From positions 1,240,001-1,304,000 of the forward strand of contig NZ_JAHLQL010000001.1 in the NCBI RefSeq assembly GCF_018919175.1: DNA of 64,000 nt, written 5' to 3'. The notes below the pieces were generated by a model. It saw only the letters and a program-made list of their open reading frames with translations. It did not search any database and was not told the origin of the DNA. Made by a program: the position numbers and the translations under genes. Position 1 is the first letter of the stretch. Each line of letters begins with the position of its first letter. Origin of the DNA: Clostridium simiarum (GTDB lineage: Bacteria > Bacillota > Clostridia > Clostridiales > Clostridiaceae). Below, piece by piece: positions 8,684 to 16,905 of this stretch.

Positions 8684-9928
8684 TTATCTTATTTGACCAT
8701 TTCCAAATATTATATACTTATTAGTAGTAAGCTCTTTAAGTCCCATGGGACCTCTTGCATGTAGTTTTTGGGTACTTATACCTATTTCTGCTCCAAAGCC
8801 GAATTCCTCTCCATCAGTAAATCTAGTAGAAGCATTTACATAAACTGCTGCTGCATCTACTTGTTGATGAAATTTTTGAGCATTTTGATAATCATTTGTT
8901 ACTATAGCTTCAGAGTGTCCTGAGCCATATTTATTTATATGACTTATAGCTTCATCTATATCTTTTACTACCTTTATACAAATTATATAATCTAAATATT
9001 CTTTATAATAGTCCTCTTCATCTGATAGTATTATGTCATTTACTATTTCTATAGATTTTTTATCTCCTCTAACTTCTACTTTTCTTTGTCTTAACTCATC
9101 TACTATTACTGGAATAAATTCTTTTGCTATATCTCCTTGAACAAGTAATTTTTCCTCAGAGTTGCAAACTGCTGGTCTAGTAGTTTTTGCATTTATAACT
9201 ATTTGTTTTGCCATTTCTAAATCACTATTTTTATCAACATAAACATGACAGTTTCCTGTTCCAGTTTCTATTACTGGAACCGTGGCATTTTCTACTACTG
9301 ATTTTATTAGTCCAGCTCCTCCTCTTGGTATTAGTACATCTATATATTCATTTAGCTTCATCATATTTTTAACAGTTTCTCTACTTGTATCTTCTATTAA
9401 TTGGATGCAATCTACTGGTAACTGAGTTTTTTCTAAGGCTTTTTTTAATACTTGTACTATTTTTTTATTGGAATTTATGGCTTCACTTCCACCTCTTAAT
9501 ATTGTTGCATTACTTGATTTTAAGCATAGCCCTACTGCATCACAAGTAACATTTGGTCTTGCCTCATATATTATTCCTATTACTCCTAGAGGCACTCTTT
9601 TTTTTCCCATTTGTAGTCCATTTGGTCTAGTTACTATTGAACTTACTTCACCTACAGGGTCTTCTAATCCTGCTACTTGTGTTAAGCCTCCACTCATTCC
9701 TTTGATTCTATCTTCATTTAAAAGTAATCTATCTATTATTGCTTCTGATGTTCCCTTGCTTTTCGCATTTTCTATGTCAATTTTATTTGCTAATATTATT
9801 TCACTAGCATTTTCTAATAATGCTTTTGACATTTCATTTAAAGCTTTGTTCTTTTCATTTGTTGAAATATTTGATAATATGTACGCAGCTTCTTTTACTT
9901 TTTTACCTTTTAAAATTAACTCTTCCAT
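8684..9928 (-). CDS. proA: Gamma-glutamyl phosphate reductase (glutamate-5-semialdehyde dehydrogenase)
   Basis: A 414-residue aldehyde-dehydrogenase-fold enzyme that reduces gamma-glutamyl phosphate with NADPH to glutamate semialdehyde, the second step of proline synthesis. Visible marks are GVIGIIYEARPNVT (substrate and fold signature), an RGGSEA nucleotide-region motif, and TRPAVCNSEEKLL carrying the catalytic Cys. The C-terminus RGPMGLKELTTNKY is typical of ProA. Length is normal. It lies 25 bp after proB, which supplies the unstable phosphate intermediate, and ends in a hairpin terminator. Confidence 0.97.
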   Translation of the reverse strand: MEELILKGKKVKEAAYILSNISTNEKNKALNEMSKALLENASEIILANKIDIENAKSKGTSEAIIDRLLLNEDRIKGMSGGLTQVAGLEDPVGEVSSIVTRPNGLQMGKKRVPLGVIGIIYEARPNVTCDAVGLCLKSSNATILRGGSEAINSNKKIVQVLKKALEKTQLPVDCIQLIEDTSRETVKNMMKLNEYIDVLIPRGGAGLIKSVVENATVPVIETGTGNCHVYVDKNSDLEMAKQIVINAKTTRPAVCNSEEKLLVQGDIAKEFIPVIVDELRQRKVEVRGDKKSIEIVNDIILSDEEDYYKEYLDYIICIKVVKDIDEAISHINKYGSGHSEAIVTNDYQNAQKFHQQVDAAAVYVNASTRFTDGEEFGFGAEIGISTQKLHARGPMGLKELTTNKYIIFGNGQIR

Positions 9929-9953
9929 CTAAAATTACTCCCTTTATGTTTTG

Positions 9954-10766
9954 TTATCTTGCTTTTCCGAGAAATAAAGTTCCTACATCATCTCCATTTA
10001 ATATGTCAATAAGTTTACTTGGGTTCTTTCCATTTGCTAATATCATATTTGTTCCATTATCAGTTACAATCTTTGCTGCATGTAATTTAGTTTCCATGCC
10101 ACCTGTACCTAAATTACTTCCTGCACCTTCTGCAAAACTTTTCACTTCTTCAGTTATAGATTTCACTTCTTTTATAAGCTTTGCATCCTTATTTGTTCTT
10201 GGATTAGAGTCATAAAAACCATCGATATCTGATAGTATTATTAAAAGATTTGCATCCACAATAGTAGAAACTATTGCTGCTAGATTGTCATTATCTCCAA
10301 ACCTAGATATATTTTCAATTTCATCTATAGATACACTATCATTTTCATTTACTATTGGAATTATCTTTCTTTCTAGCAAGGTTTCAAAAGTGTTTGCAAC
10401 ATTATTTCTACTTCTTTCACATTCTATAATGTCTCTTGTTAAAAGTATTTGACCTACTGAATAGCCATATTCTCCAAATAATTTGCTATAAATATTCATA
10501 AGTTCTACTTGTCCCACAGATGCTGCTGCCTGCTTTTCTCTAATAGTTTTTGGTCTTTCCTTTAAGTTCATTTTACTTACTCCAACACCTATAGATCCAG
10601 ATGTTACAAGAATTACTTCTTTACCACTATTTATTAAATCAGCTATTGACATGACTATTTTTTCAATTCTTGTTAAGTTTATGTTTCCATTGTCATAGGT
10701 TAAGGTTGATGTACCGATTTTTATAATTATTCTTTTTGAATTCTTAATATTTTCCCGATAGTTCAT
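9954..10766 (-). CDS. proB: Glutamate 5-kinase, short form without PUA domain
   Basis: A 270-residue amino-acid-kinase-fold enzyme that phosphorylates glutamate with ATP to start proline synthesis. Seen: the N-terminal IIIKIGTSTL loop, VTSGSIGVG, the VNENDSVS block, FGDNDNLAA, and GTGGMETKLHAA near the C-terminus. It lacks the C-terminal PUA domain of the roughly 370-residue enterobacterial form, as in many Firmicutes. It starts at ATG 10766 after AGAGGAGAC. No T-box (AGGGTGG-type) element is visible in the 310-bp upstream spacer, so control by proline tRNA is not evident. Confidence 0.97.
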   Translation of the reverse strand: MNYRENIKNSKRIIIKIGTSTLTYDNGNINLTRIEKIVMSIADLINSGKEVILVTSGSIGVGVSKMNLKERPKTIREKQAAASVGQVELMNIYSKLFGEYGYSVGQILLTRDIIECERSRNNVANTFETLLERKIIPIVNENDSVSIDEIENISRFGDNDNLAAIVSTIVDANLLIILSDIDGFYDSNPRTNKDAKLIKEVKSITEEVKSFAEGAGSNLGTGGMETKLHAAKIVTDNGTNMILANGKNPSKLIDILNGDDVGTLFLGKAR

Positions 10767-11022
10767 TTTTGTCTCCTCTTAAGTTTTCTTCAATAATTTT
10801 ATCTATTAATAAGTTTATAATAATATTATCATAAAAATACAAGTTTATTAATACCAAGCTACTTTACAATCAATTAGAAATACTTGGTAAAATATAAGAA
10901 ACCGAAGAATATATCCTGTACACACAATAAAGCTAAAGGATAGTGTATAGAAATTACTTCAATTTATTATTACAATTTGTCATAGTTTAATAATCTTAAA
11001 ATAACTGAAAATTATATTATAT
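10767..11022. other. Spacer between proB and the DUF1657 gene
   Basis: AT-rich spacer that must hold the proBA promoter on the minus strand. No open frame, known riboswitch or T-box is recognised. Confidence 0.5.
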
Positions 11023-11081
11023 ATTAATATACTCCCATATCTATAAAATATAAATTTAACTAGATACGAGAGTATATTAAT
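11023..11081 (-). terminator. Terminator of the minus-strand DUF1657 gene
   Basis: ATTAATATACTC at the left and GAGTATATTAAT at the right are a perfect 12-bp inverted repeat, with further inner pairing (TATCTA with TAGATA). The right arm touches the stop codon of the DUF1657 gene. Confidence 0.65.
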
Positions 11082-11284
11082 TATTTATTATATTGAGGTT
11101 CTTCTTGTTTTACAAAGTCAAGTCTTGATTGAAGAGTTTGTTGTACACCTTCCATTGTATTTGAAAGTTGATTAAACATTTGCTGTGCTTCTTGATTATC
11201 TGTATCTAAAGAAAATGTCTTCATATCAGCAGCTAATCCTTTCGCACTAGCTAAAGCTGTTTCAAGTTTAGTTCCTGTTGGCAT
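11081..11284 (-). CDS. DUF1657 small spore-associated protein
   Basis: A 67-residue, all-helical protein with the DUF1657 pattern: GTKLETALASAKGL, then MKTFSLDTDNQEAQQMF, and an EEPQYN C-terminus nearly identical to that of the divergent neighbour at 11522. DUF1657 proteins accompany spoVA-type operons in spore formers; their biochemical role is unknown. It has a strong AAAGGAGGG ribosome site and a sigma-G-like promoter upstream. It is divergent from the DUF1657-DUF421-spoVA operon, so the pair flanks a shared regulatory region of about 240 bp. Confidence 0.88.
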   Translation of the reverse strand: MPTGTKLETALASAKGLAADMKTFSLDTDNQEAQQMFNQLSNTMEGVQQTLQSRLDFVKQEEPQYNK

Positions 11285-11319
11285 AAAAATCCCTCCTTTA
11301 TAATTTTTTATTGCAACTA

Positions 11320-11349
11320 TATTTTGTTCATAATAAATTTTAATATTCA
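11320..11349 (-). promoter_or_regulatory. Sigma-G-like forespore promoter of the minus-strand DUF1657 gene
   Basis: On the minus strand TGAATA (11349-11344) is followed after 17 bases by CAAAATA (11326-11320). This matches the sigma-G consensus TGAATA / CATACTA in all six -35 positions and five of seven -10 positions. It lies about 36 bp upstream of the start codon, as expected. Forespore expression fits the spoVA context. Confidence 0.5.
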
Positions 11350-11451
11350 GTCTGCTTATAATGAAATGTATTCCATTTAAAATCTAATCATAACTTATCA
11401 AACCTTAGTAATTTACCTTTAATAATTCAAATAAATATTCATATTAACAAA

Positions 11452-11482
11452 TGAATTAAAATTAAACTTATTGGTTAAAGTA
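11452..11482 (+). promoter_or_regulatory. Weak sigma-G-like promoter of the DUF1657-spoVA operon
   Basis: TGAATT (11452-11457), an 18-base spacer and TAAAGTA (11476-11482) give a partial sigma-G match (five of six and four of seven). It precedes the first gene of the operon by 40 bp. The call leans on context. Confidence 0.35.
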
Positions 11483-11521
11483 ACTTTAAAGTAATTTAAT
11501 AAATATAAAGGAGACTTTTAT

Positions 11522-11728
11522 ATGACTGCGATTTCAAAGGTAAAACAAACATTGGCTACATTAAAGGGGGCTGAGGCCACTTTAAAAATGTATTCATTAC
11601 AAGAACGTGATAAAAAATCTAGAGCTATTTATAATGAGGCATCCAAAGAAATAAGTGAAATTAAAACAGATTTAGAAAAAAGAATAGGAGCCATGGAGTT
11701 TGAAGAACCCCAATACAAAGGCGACTAA
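11522..11728 (+). CDS. DUF1657 small spore-associated protein, first gene of spoVA-type operon
   Basis: A 68-residue helical protein with the same SKVKQTLATLKGAEATLKMYSL / EEPQY layout as the divergent copy at 11081-11284. A strong AAAGGAGAC site precedes the ATG. The downstream membrane protein follows at once and itself carries a DUF1657 domain at its C-terminus, suggesting these small helical proteins assemble with it. Expected to be made in the forespore. Confidence 0.88.
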   Translation: MTAISKVKQTLATLKGAEATLKMYSLQERDKKSRAIYNEASKEISEIKTDLEKRIGAMEFEEPQYKGD

Positions 11729-11740
11729 GTGAGGTGGAAT

Positions 11741-12601
11741 ATGAATTCTTGGTTAATAATATTATTTAATTCAATAGTTTTATTTTTTTTAGCAATAGTT
11801 ATAACAAAATATATGAAAAAGAAAACCTTATCTAGAGCTACTCCCTTTGATTTTATTTCTTATGCCGTCATTGCTATTATAATTACTTTAATTTCTTTAA
11901 ATATAATTGATAATATTTACTTTGGACTAATTGCACTAGCTGTTTGGGCTCTTATGCCTATTATCTTAGATTTCGCTTCTATGAGAAGTAAATCAATTTA
12001 CAACTTACTACATGGTAAAGAAAGAGTATTAGTTAAAAACGGCAAAATAATGGAAGATAACTTATCTAAAGAGAGAATTACAGGTCAAGAATTCCTGCAA
12101 GAAATGCGTTCCCAAAAAGCATTTAACTTAGCAGATGTTGAGTTTGCTGTAATGGAAACAACCGGCGACATAAATGTTAGCTTAAAAGCTGATAAGAAAC
12201 CTATTACCCCACATGATTTAGGAAAACAAGTATCACCTAAAACTGAACCACAAACAGTTATTTTAGATGGAAATATATTAAATGAAGGTCTTACCAATGC
12301 TGGATTAAATAGAGGATGGCTTACTACCCAACTAGAAGTGAAAGGGGTTTCCCTTGAAAATGTTTTTCTTGGTCAAGTGGATTCTTCTGGAGATTTATAT
12401 ATAGATCTTTTTGATGATATGATACAAGTCCCTAAAACACAGATTAAAGAAATGCTATATGCTAGTATTCAAAAAAGTCAGGCAGATCTTATGTCATTTT
12501 CTTTAGACTGTGATAATGAAAATGCAAAAGCTATGTACTCACAAAATGCTAAAAAATTAGAAAAAGTTATGAAAAAATTAGAACCATATTTATTATGTTA
12601 G
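11741..12601 (+). CDS. DUF421 (YetF-like) membrane protein with C-terminal DUF1657 domain
   Basis: About 286 residues. Three N-terminal membrane helices (about 3-25, 38-60 and 62-82) precede the soluble DUF421/YetF domain (about 90-215, including KNGKIMEDNLSKERIT and the VILDGNILNEGL strand block). A DUF1657 domain (about 225-285) carries ASIQKSQADLMSFSLD. The start is set at ATG 11741 behind GAGGTGG; a GTG at 11729 in the same frame directly abuts the previous stop. Proteins of this kind occur in the extra spoVA operon linked to spore heat resistance in Bacillus, probably in the inner spore membrane. Confidence 0.88.
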   Translation: MNSWLIILFNSIVLFFLAIVITKYMKKKTLSRATPFDFISYAVIAIIITLISLNIIDNIYFGLIALAVWALMPIILDFASMRSKSIYNLLHGKERVLVKNGKIMEDNLSKERITGQEFLQEMRSQKAFNLADVEFAVMETTGDINVSLKADKKPITPHDLGKQVSPKTEPQTVILDGNILNEGLTNAGLNRGWLTTQLEVKGVSLENVFLGQVDSSGDLYIDLFDDMIQVPKTQIKEMLYASIQKSQADLMSFSLDCDNENAKAMYSQNAKKLEKVMKKLEPYLLC

Positions 12602-12613
12602 AGGGTGATATAA

Positions 12614-13093
12614 ATGTCAAATATGAAAAAGAAGAAAATGACTACAACTCAGCAGCAATATGATGAATTAGTAAATAGTATAGAACCTAAAAGACCTATT
12701 TTAACCAATTGTATTAGGGCCTTTCTAGTAGGTGGTTCTATATGTACAATTGGTCAAGGGCTACAGTGGATTTTTATTAACTATTTTAATTTTGATGAAA
12801 ATACCTCAGTAGGTCCTACTTCCGTAGTTTTAATATTTTTTGCAGCTTTATTTACTGGTCTTGGGATTTATGATCACCTTAGTCAATGGGCTGGATGTGG
12901 ATCTGCTGTTCCTATTACAGGCTTTGCAAACTCTATAGCTTCTGCTTCAATTGAACATAAAAGTGAAGGATTTGTACTTGGAGTGGCTGGAAATATGTTC
13001 AGGCTTGCAGGTGCCATTATTGTTTATGGAGTTTTTTCTGCTTTTGTAGTTGCTACAATAAAAATGACAATAAAATGGTTGGGGGTGATGTAA
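12614..13093 (+). CDS. spoVAC: Stage V sporulation protein AC
   Basis: A 159-residue integral membrane protein with about four helices and the SpoVAC pattern NCIRAFLVGGSICTIGQGLQ at the start of helix 1 and PITGFANSIASASIEHKSEG between later helices. SpoVA proteins move calcium-dipicolinate into the forespore and out on germination, and SpoVAC has been described as a mechanosensitive channel. It is followed without a gap by spoVAD (stop and next ATG adjacent). Confidence 0.94.
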   Translation: MSNMKKKKMTTTQQQYDELVNSIEPKRPILTNCIRAFLVGGSICTIGQGLQWIFINYFNFDENTSVGPTSVVLIFFAALFTGLGIYDHLSQWAGCGSAVPITGFANSIASASIEHKSEGFVLGVAGNMFRLAGAIIVYGVFSAFVVATIKMTIKWLGVM

Positions 13094-14095
13094 ATGCTTA
13101 AAGGACATCAATCCTGGATTTTTAATTCTAAACCTACAATATTAGCTTCTGCAGCTGTTGGTGGTCCTTTTGAAGGTAACGGTGCTTTAGCTGATGACTT
13201 TGATATACTTCATGAAGACTTATGGCTTGGACAAGATAGTTATGAAAAAGCAGAAAGAGTTTTACTTGAGCATGCTTGTGAAAGAGCAATACAAAAATCA
13301 AATTTAAGAAAAGAAGATATTAACTTTTTTTTAAGCGGAGACTTAATGAATCAAATTATATCCAGTAGCTTTGCTGCAAGAACTTTAGAAATACCTTTTT
13401 TAGGAATCTTTGGTGCTTGCTCTAGCTCCATGGAAAGTTTATCATTAGCAGCTCAATTAATAGAAAGTAAAGCAGCAAAATATGTTTTAGCCTCTGCAAG
13501 TAGTCATAATGCAGCTGCTGAAAAACAATTTAGATATCCAACAGAATATGGTGTTCAAAGACCTCCTACTGCTCAGTGGACAGTAACTGGAGCTGGAGCT
13601 GCTATTCTTGGTCAAAATGGAAATGGCCCTAAAGTAACCTCTGCTACCATAGGAAGAGTAGTAGATATGGGGATTTCAGATCCTTATAACGTTGGTGCAG
13701 CTATGGCACCGGCAGCTGTAGATACCATTGAAGCTCATTTTAGGGATTTGAATATTGATGCTTCCCATTATGATCTTATTGCTACTGGAGATTTAGGAAA
13801 AGTTGGTCATGATCTTGCCAATGCTTTATTGGAAAAACACGGTGTAAATATGCCAAAACATCTATTTACAGATTGTGGACTTTTAATATATAAAAAAGAT
13901 CAACCAAGCTTTTCAGGTGGCAGTGGGTGCGGTTGCTCTGCTGTTGTAACTTATGGACATTTACTTAATCGTATGCGTAAAGGAGAATTAAAGAAAATAC
14001 TAATTGTTGCAACAGGCGCCTTAATGTCTCCTGTATCCTTTCAGCAAAAAGAAAGCATACCTAGCGTTGCACATGCTGTTTCTATAGAAATGTAA
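13094..14095 (+). CDS. spoVAD: Stage V sporulation protein AD
   Basis: A 333-residue soluble protein with a thiolase/ketosynthase-like fold. It has GACSSSMESLSLAA around the position of the usual nucleophile and the glycine-rich GGSGCGCSAVVTYGH block near the C-terminus. SpoVAD binds dipicolinic acid directly and works with the membrane subunits on either side. Length and motif order are normal. Start ATG 13094 after GGGGGTGATG, which overlaps the end of spoVAC. Confidence 0.95.
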   Translation: MLKGHQSWIFNSKPTILASAAVGGPFEGNGALADDFDILHEDLWLGQDSYEKAERVLLEHACERAIQKSNLRKEDINFFLSGDLMNQIISSSFAARTLEIPFLGIFGACSSSMESLSLAAQLIESKAAKYVLASASSHNAAAEKQFRYPTEYGVQRPPTAQWTVTGAGAAILGQNGNGPKVTSATIGRVVDMGISDPYNVGAAMAPAAVDTIEAHFRDLNIDASHYDLIATGDLGKVGHDLANALLEKHGVNMPKHLFTDCGLLIYKKDQPSFSGGSGCGCSAVVTYGHLLNRMRKGELKKILIVATGALMSPVSFQQKESIPSVAHAVSIEM

Positions 14096-14117
14096 AAAAG
14101 AAGGTGTTATTTAAGTT

Positions 14118-14471
14118 ATGGAAAAATTTATTTTTGCATTTATAATAGGTGGTTTAATTTGTGTTATTGGGCAACTTATGATGGATACTTTAGAGATTAC
14201 TCCTGCACACACAACTTGTACACTAGTTGTAATTGGTGCAATATTAGGTGGTCTTGGTCTATACAATCCTTTGATAAAATTTGCAGGTGCAGGTGCATTT
14301 GTGCCTATAAGTAGTTTTGGAAATACTCTTGTAACAGCAGCTATAACTGAAGCTGAGCAAACAGGCTTTATAGGAATATTTACCGGTGTTTTAAAGACAG
14401 TAAGTGCAGGAGTTTCTGCAGCAATAATCTTTGGGTTTATTTCTGCTATGGTATTTAAACCTAAAGGTTAA
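14118..14471 (+). CDS. spoVAE: Stage V sporulation protein AE (SpoVAEb type)
   Basis: A 117-residue membrane protein with three to four helices. It has the SpoVAE signature GGLICVIGQLMMD at the start and GAGAFVPISSFGNTLVTAA in the middle, the same fold as SpoVAC. It completes the minimal spoVAC-AD-AE set. No spoVAA, spoVAB or spoVAF is present, as in the mobile spoVA2 type of operon rather than the housekeeping spoVA operon. Confidence 0.93.
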   Translation: MEKFIFAFIIGGLICVIGQLMMDTLEITPAHTTCTLVVIGAILGGLGLYNPLIKFAGAGAFVPISSFGNTLVTAAITEAEQTGFIGIFTGVLKTVSAGVSAAIIFGFISAMVFKPKG

Positions 14472-14537
14472 GAATGTCAATTAGCACCGTGGAAAGCAAG
14501 GGTGGTTTCCTTGTCACAATTCTATAAAAGTCTATAA

Positions 14538-14762
14538 TCAAATATTGATTTACAAGTATCAGAGCATACTCATAAAGGTCAACTTGTTCCTTTTAATCTT
14601 ATAACTAAAGGTATTTATGAAGACCATTATAGTTATATAAAAAATAACTTTAATGTACTAATTACTTCTGGCTACGAAACCTTAGAACCTTCATTAAGAA
14701 TAGGTAGCCCAGCAGAAATAGTTAAGACAACGCTTCAAAAACGCAAAGCTGATAGGGAATAA
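14538..14762 (+). pseudogene. Gene remnant after spoVAE
   Basis: An open frame of 74 codons with no start codon or ribosome site. It reads SEHTHKGQLVPFNLIT, then LITSGYETLEPSLRIG, and ends KRKADRE. A stop codon precedes it and the same frame upstream is scrambled, so it looks like the 3' end of a decayed gene that once followed spoVAE. I do not recognise the family. The terminator hairpin overlaps its last codons. Confidence 0.4.
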
Positions 14763-14775
14763 CCTATCAGCTTTT
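14745..14775 (+). terminator. Terminator of the spoVA-type operon
   Basis: AAAGCTGATAGG and CCTATCAGCTTTT form a 12-bp stem with a five-base loop and a short U-run on the plus strand. Confidence 0.85.
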
Positions 14776-14812
14776 ATCACAATTTTCACTGCTGTATTTA
14801 TATAATTATGTC

Positions 14813-15133
14813 TTATAAATTAGTTCTTTTTAATTTCTTATCCCATTCAATAATCTTATTACTATTCATTAAGGTTTCCAAGGATAAATTATTTACTTTT
14901 ACCTGTAGATCATCTATCTTCCCATCCACCTCATTTAACTTCTCATGAATAACTATTCTATCATCATAAAGTGCTGAAATCTTAGGAGTGATATCCCCAT
15001 CTATTTTAACACCCAATCTTCTTATATCTTCCTCAAGCTTTCTTTGACCATGCTCTAATGTTCCTTGACCCTCTTTTAGATTTAATATTTCAGCATACAT
15101 CTTTTCCATTAAAGAAAACACTTTTTCATCCAT
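14813..15133 (-). CDS. Coiled-coil hypothetical protein
   Basis: About 106 residues, almost wholly heptad-patterned helix (leucine/isoleucine spacing through MEKMYAEILNLKEGQ, VDGKIDDLQVKVNNL). No membrane segment. The start is taken at ATG 15133 behind GGAGGAT. A TTG 18 bases earlier in frame lies within that ribosome site and is rejected. Similar short coiled-coil proteins are common near mobile DNA in clostridia. No function is assigned. Confidence 0.65.
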   Translation of the reverse strand: MDEKVFSLMEKMYAEILNLKEGQGTLEHGQRKLEEDIRRLGVKIDGDITPKISALYDDRIVIHEKLNEVDGKIDDLQVKVNNLSLETLMNSNKIIEWDKKLKRTNL

Positions 15134-15238
15134 AATAAAATCATCCTCCAACTATAATTATAGCAATTATTAAGCTATATTAATAGCTTAACCATAAATT
15201 TCTATATTATACGAACGTATTTTCGACACATGTTTCTC

Positions 15239-15442
15239 TTAAAACTTATAAATAAATTTTTCTATATCCCTTAATCCCTGAAATACTTCTTTCCTAGAGA
15301 AGTCTGCTTTAATAAGCTCCTCATCACTCTTTAAAAGTAACATATTATAGAAACCTTTTCCTATATTGACCAAATCCTTAGAAGGATTTTTATGCAGTTT
15401 CTCAAATAATATATATACATATAATTGGTATTTATTTACCCT
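15239..15442 (-). pseudogene. Unrecognised C-terminal gene fragment
   Basis: An open frame of 67 codons ending LRDIEKFIYKF without a plausible start or ribosome site, overlapping the end of the lipoprotein gene by 11 bases. It contains HKNPSKDLVNIGKGFYN and KSDEELIKADFSRKEVF. Its protein-like composition suggests the tail of a truncated gene. Confidence 0.3.
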
Positions 15443-15965
15443 TTATTTTAAACCCAGCTTCTTTCTCAAAGTTCTTTTTTTCTTTTTCTGACATCTGATT
15501 GTAAAAATATACTATTGATTTGCCTCCAACTAAAAATCCATCCTTTACATACTTCCAATCAGAAATTTTATTTACATCAAATTCAACTTTGTCTCCCATT
15601 TTCATATTTTTTATATAAAACGGGTCATTTGATATAATTCCATGGTACTTATCATTATTTCTCTCTATATTCACAATCCATATATGTTCTTTAGATGACT
15701 TACTTCCTGGGTCTGTATCAAAAGGATATTTTACAGCAAAATCAATTCCTTTTGTATCTGGATCATTTAATTCTTTTAAAAATTCATCTATAGTTTCTCT
15801 TGCTTGTTCAATTATTAAATTCATTTCTTCGTCTTCTGATTTAACATTAATAATAGAATCATTCCCTTTTGTCTCTTTAGGCAATGACTTGCTACAGGCA
15901 ACTATATTAAAAGATAACGTTATTAAAAATATTATTATAAAACCTTTTTTTATTTTTCTATCCAT
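15432..15965 (-). CDS. Lipoprotein with DUF2314 domain
   Basis: 177 residues. It opens with a lipoprotein signal peptide: basic MDRKIKKG, a hydrophobic stretch, and FNIVACS, where Cys24 would be lipidated. The C-terminal half (about 85-165) fits the DUF2314 pattern: WIVNIERNNDKYHGII, NDPFYIKNMKMGDKVEF, ISDWKYVKDGFLVGG. The domain's function is unknown. It should be anchored on the outer face of the cell membrane. Single gene. Confidence 0.75.
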   Translation of the reverse strand: MDRKIKKGFIIIFLITLSFNIVACSKSLPKETKGNDSIINVKSEDEEMNLIIEQARETIDEFLKELNDPDTKGIDFAVKYPFDTDPGSKSSKEHIWIVNIERNNDKYHGIISNDPFYIKNMKMGDKVEFDVNKISDWKYVKDGFLVGGKSIVYFYNQMSEKEKKNFEKEAGFKIKGK

Positions 15966-16073
15966 TTATTAATCCTCACAATCTAATATCATAAAATCAA
16001 CTATTAATTCACATATATTATTTGCTTTATCTAATCCTAATAATAAGGATAATATCCATCACTATATCCTTTT

Positions 16074-16178
16074 TTACATTAGGATTTGCCTAGAACAATT
16101 CATATAAACAACTCTAACTCCATTATCCTTATTTGCAACATTGAAAATTAGATCAAACATCTCTTTTTCACTTCTCAC
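16074..16178 (-). pseudogene. N-terminal remnant of an aminoglycoside 6-adenylyltransferase (AadK/ANT(6)-like)
   Basis: Thirty-four codons from GTG 16178 read (M)RSEKEMFDLIFNVANKD then VRVVYMNCSR before a stop. This matches the well-known start of ANT(6)/AadK-type nucleotidyltransferases (MRSEKEM...NVA..D.R.R.V...GSR), with the GSR of the active site changed to CSR. The rest of the gene (roughly 250 codons) is absent. It lies directly upstream of the plus-side border of the CPBP gene and cannot confer resistance. Confidence 0.55.
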
Positions 16179-16200
16179 GATAATCCCACTACCTACAAAT

Positions 16201-16818
16201 TCATTTTCTATTTACCCAATTTCTATAAAGCGTATTTCCCCCATTCACTATTATGTGGCATAAAACTCCATAAAAAATAGATTGGGTTCCAATAGCTATA
16301 TAATTAAAGAATAATCCAAGCATAAAAAAATTAATAAACAGCTTTTTGTGTTTCTTTTCAAGAGACCAATAATTCAAATGAAAAAACATAAAAATAAATG
16401 AATTTAACAATATAATTAAACTGGTGTTATTTCCTGATAAATAAATTGTCATTGGTAAAATCAAGCCACGAAAAGCCACTTCTTCTAAAATAGGTTGTAT
16501 TACTCCATAATGGAAGCATTTTAATTTATTATTTTTTCTTGGGTAATAAACATTTGGATCTTTAATACATATAAAAATTGTAACTACAGAAAAAGAGATT
16601 ATAAAACTAATACCTAGGATATTATTTATAGGAATCTTGGTTATATAATCCATAGGTCTAATTATTAAATAAATAATTAATAATACTAATCCCCAAGAAT
16701 AATAGCCTACATTTGCCCATAACTGATCTTTTCCTAAGGATGGAAATATCTTTTTAACTATGGATTCTAAGATTGTATATGAAAACAATATTATCCCTAT
16801 TAATATTAAATAAACCAT
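16201..16818 (-). CDS. CPBP family intramembrane metalloprotease-like protein
   Basis: A 205-residue membrane protein with about six helices. The CPBP/ABI signature is present: EEVAFRGLILP (EExxxR) in the middle, FMFFHLNYW (FxxxH) next, and HIIVNGGNT near the end. Members are Rce1-like proteases or, in bacteria, often immunity or export partners. It starts at ATG 16818 after GGGGGAATTG. There is no peptide gene next to it to suggest a bacteriocin role. Confidence 0.82.
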   Translation of the reverse strand: MVYLILIGIILFSYTILESIVKKIFPSLGKDQLWANVGYYSWGLVLLIIYLIIRPMDYITKIPINNILGISFIISFSVVTIFICIKDPNVYYPRKNNKLKCFHYGVIQPILEEVAFRGLILPMTIYLSGNNTSLIILLNSFIFMFFHLNYWSLEKKHKKLFINFFMLGLFFNYIAIGTQSIFYGVLCHIIVNGGNTLYRNWVNRK

Positions 16819-16905
16819 CTCAATTCCCCCATATTTATTAGTTACATTTGTTATAATGCAATTTAAATAATTTAAAAATTGATTTCTCTCTTAATTCTTT
16901 ATATA

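Noticed and set aside
9468..10215. Plus-strand frames of 154 and 131 codons opposite proA and proB
   Set aside because: Mirror frames of well-conserved enzymes on the other strand; composition is typical of antisense shadows.
10767..11080. Possible proline T-box upstream of proB
   Set aside because: No AGGGTGG-type T-box sequence or specifier-loop layout found on the minus strand.
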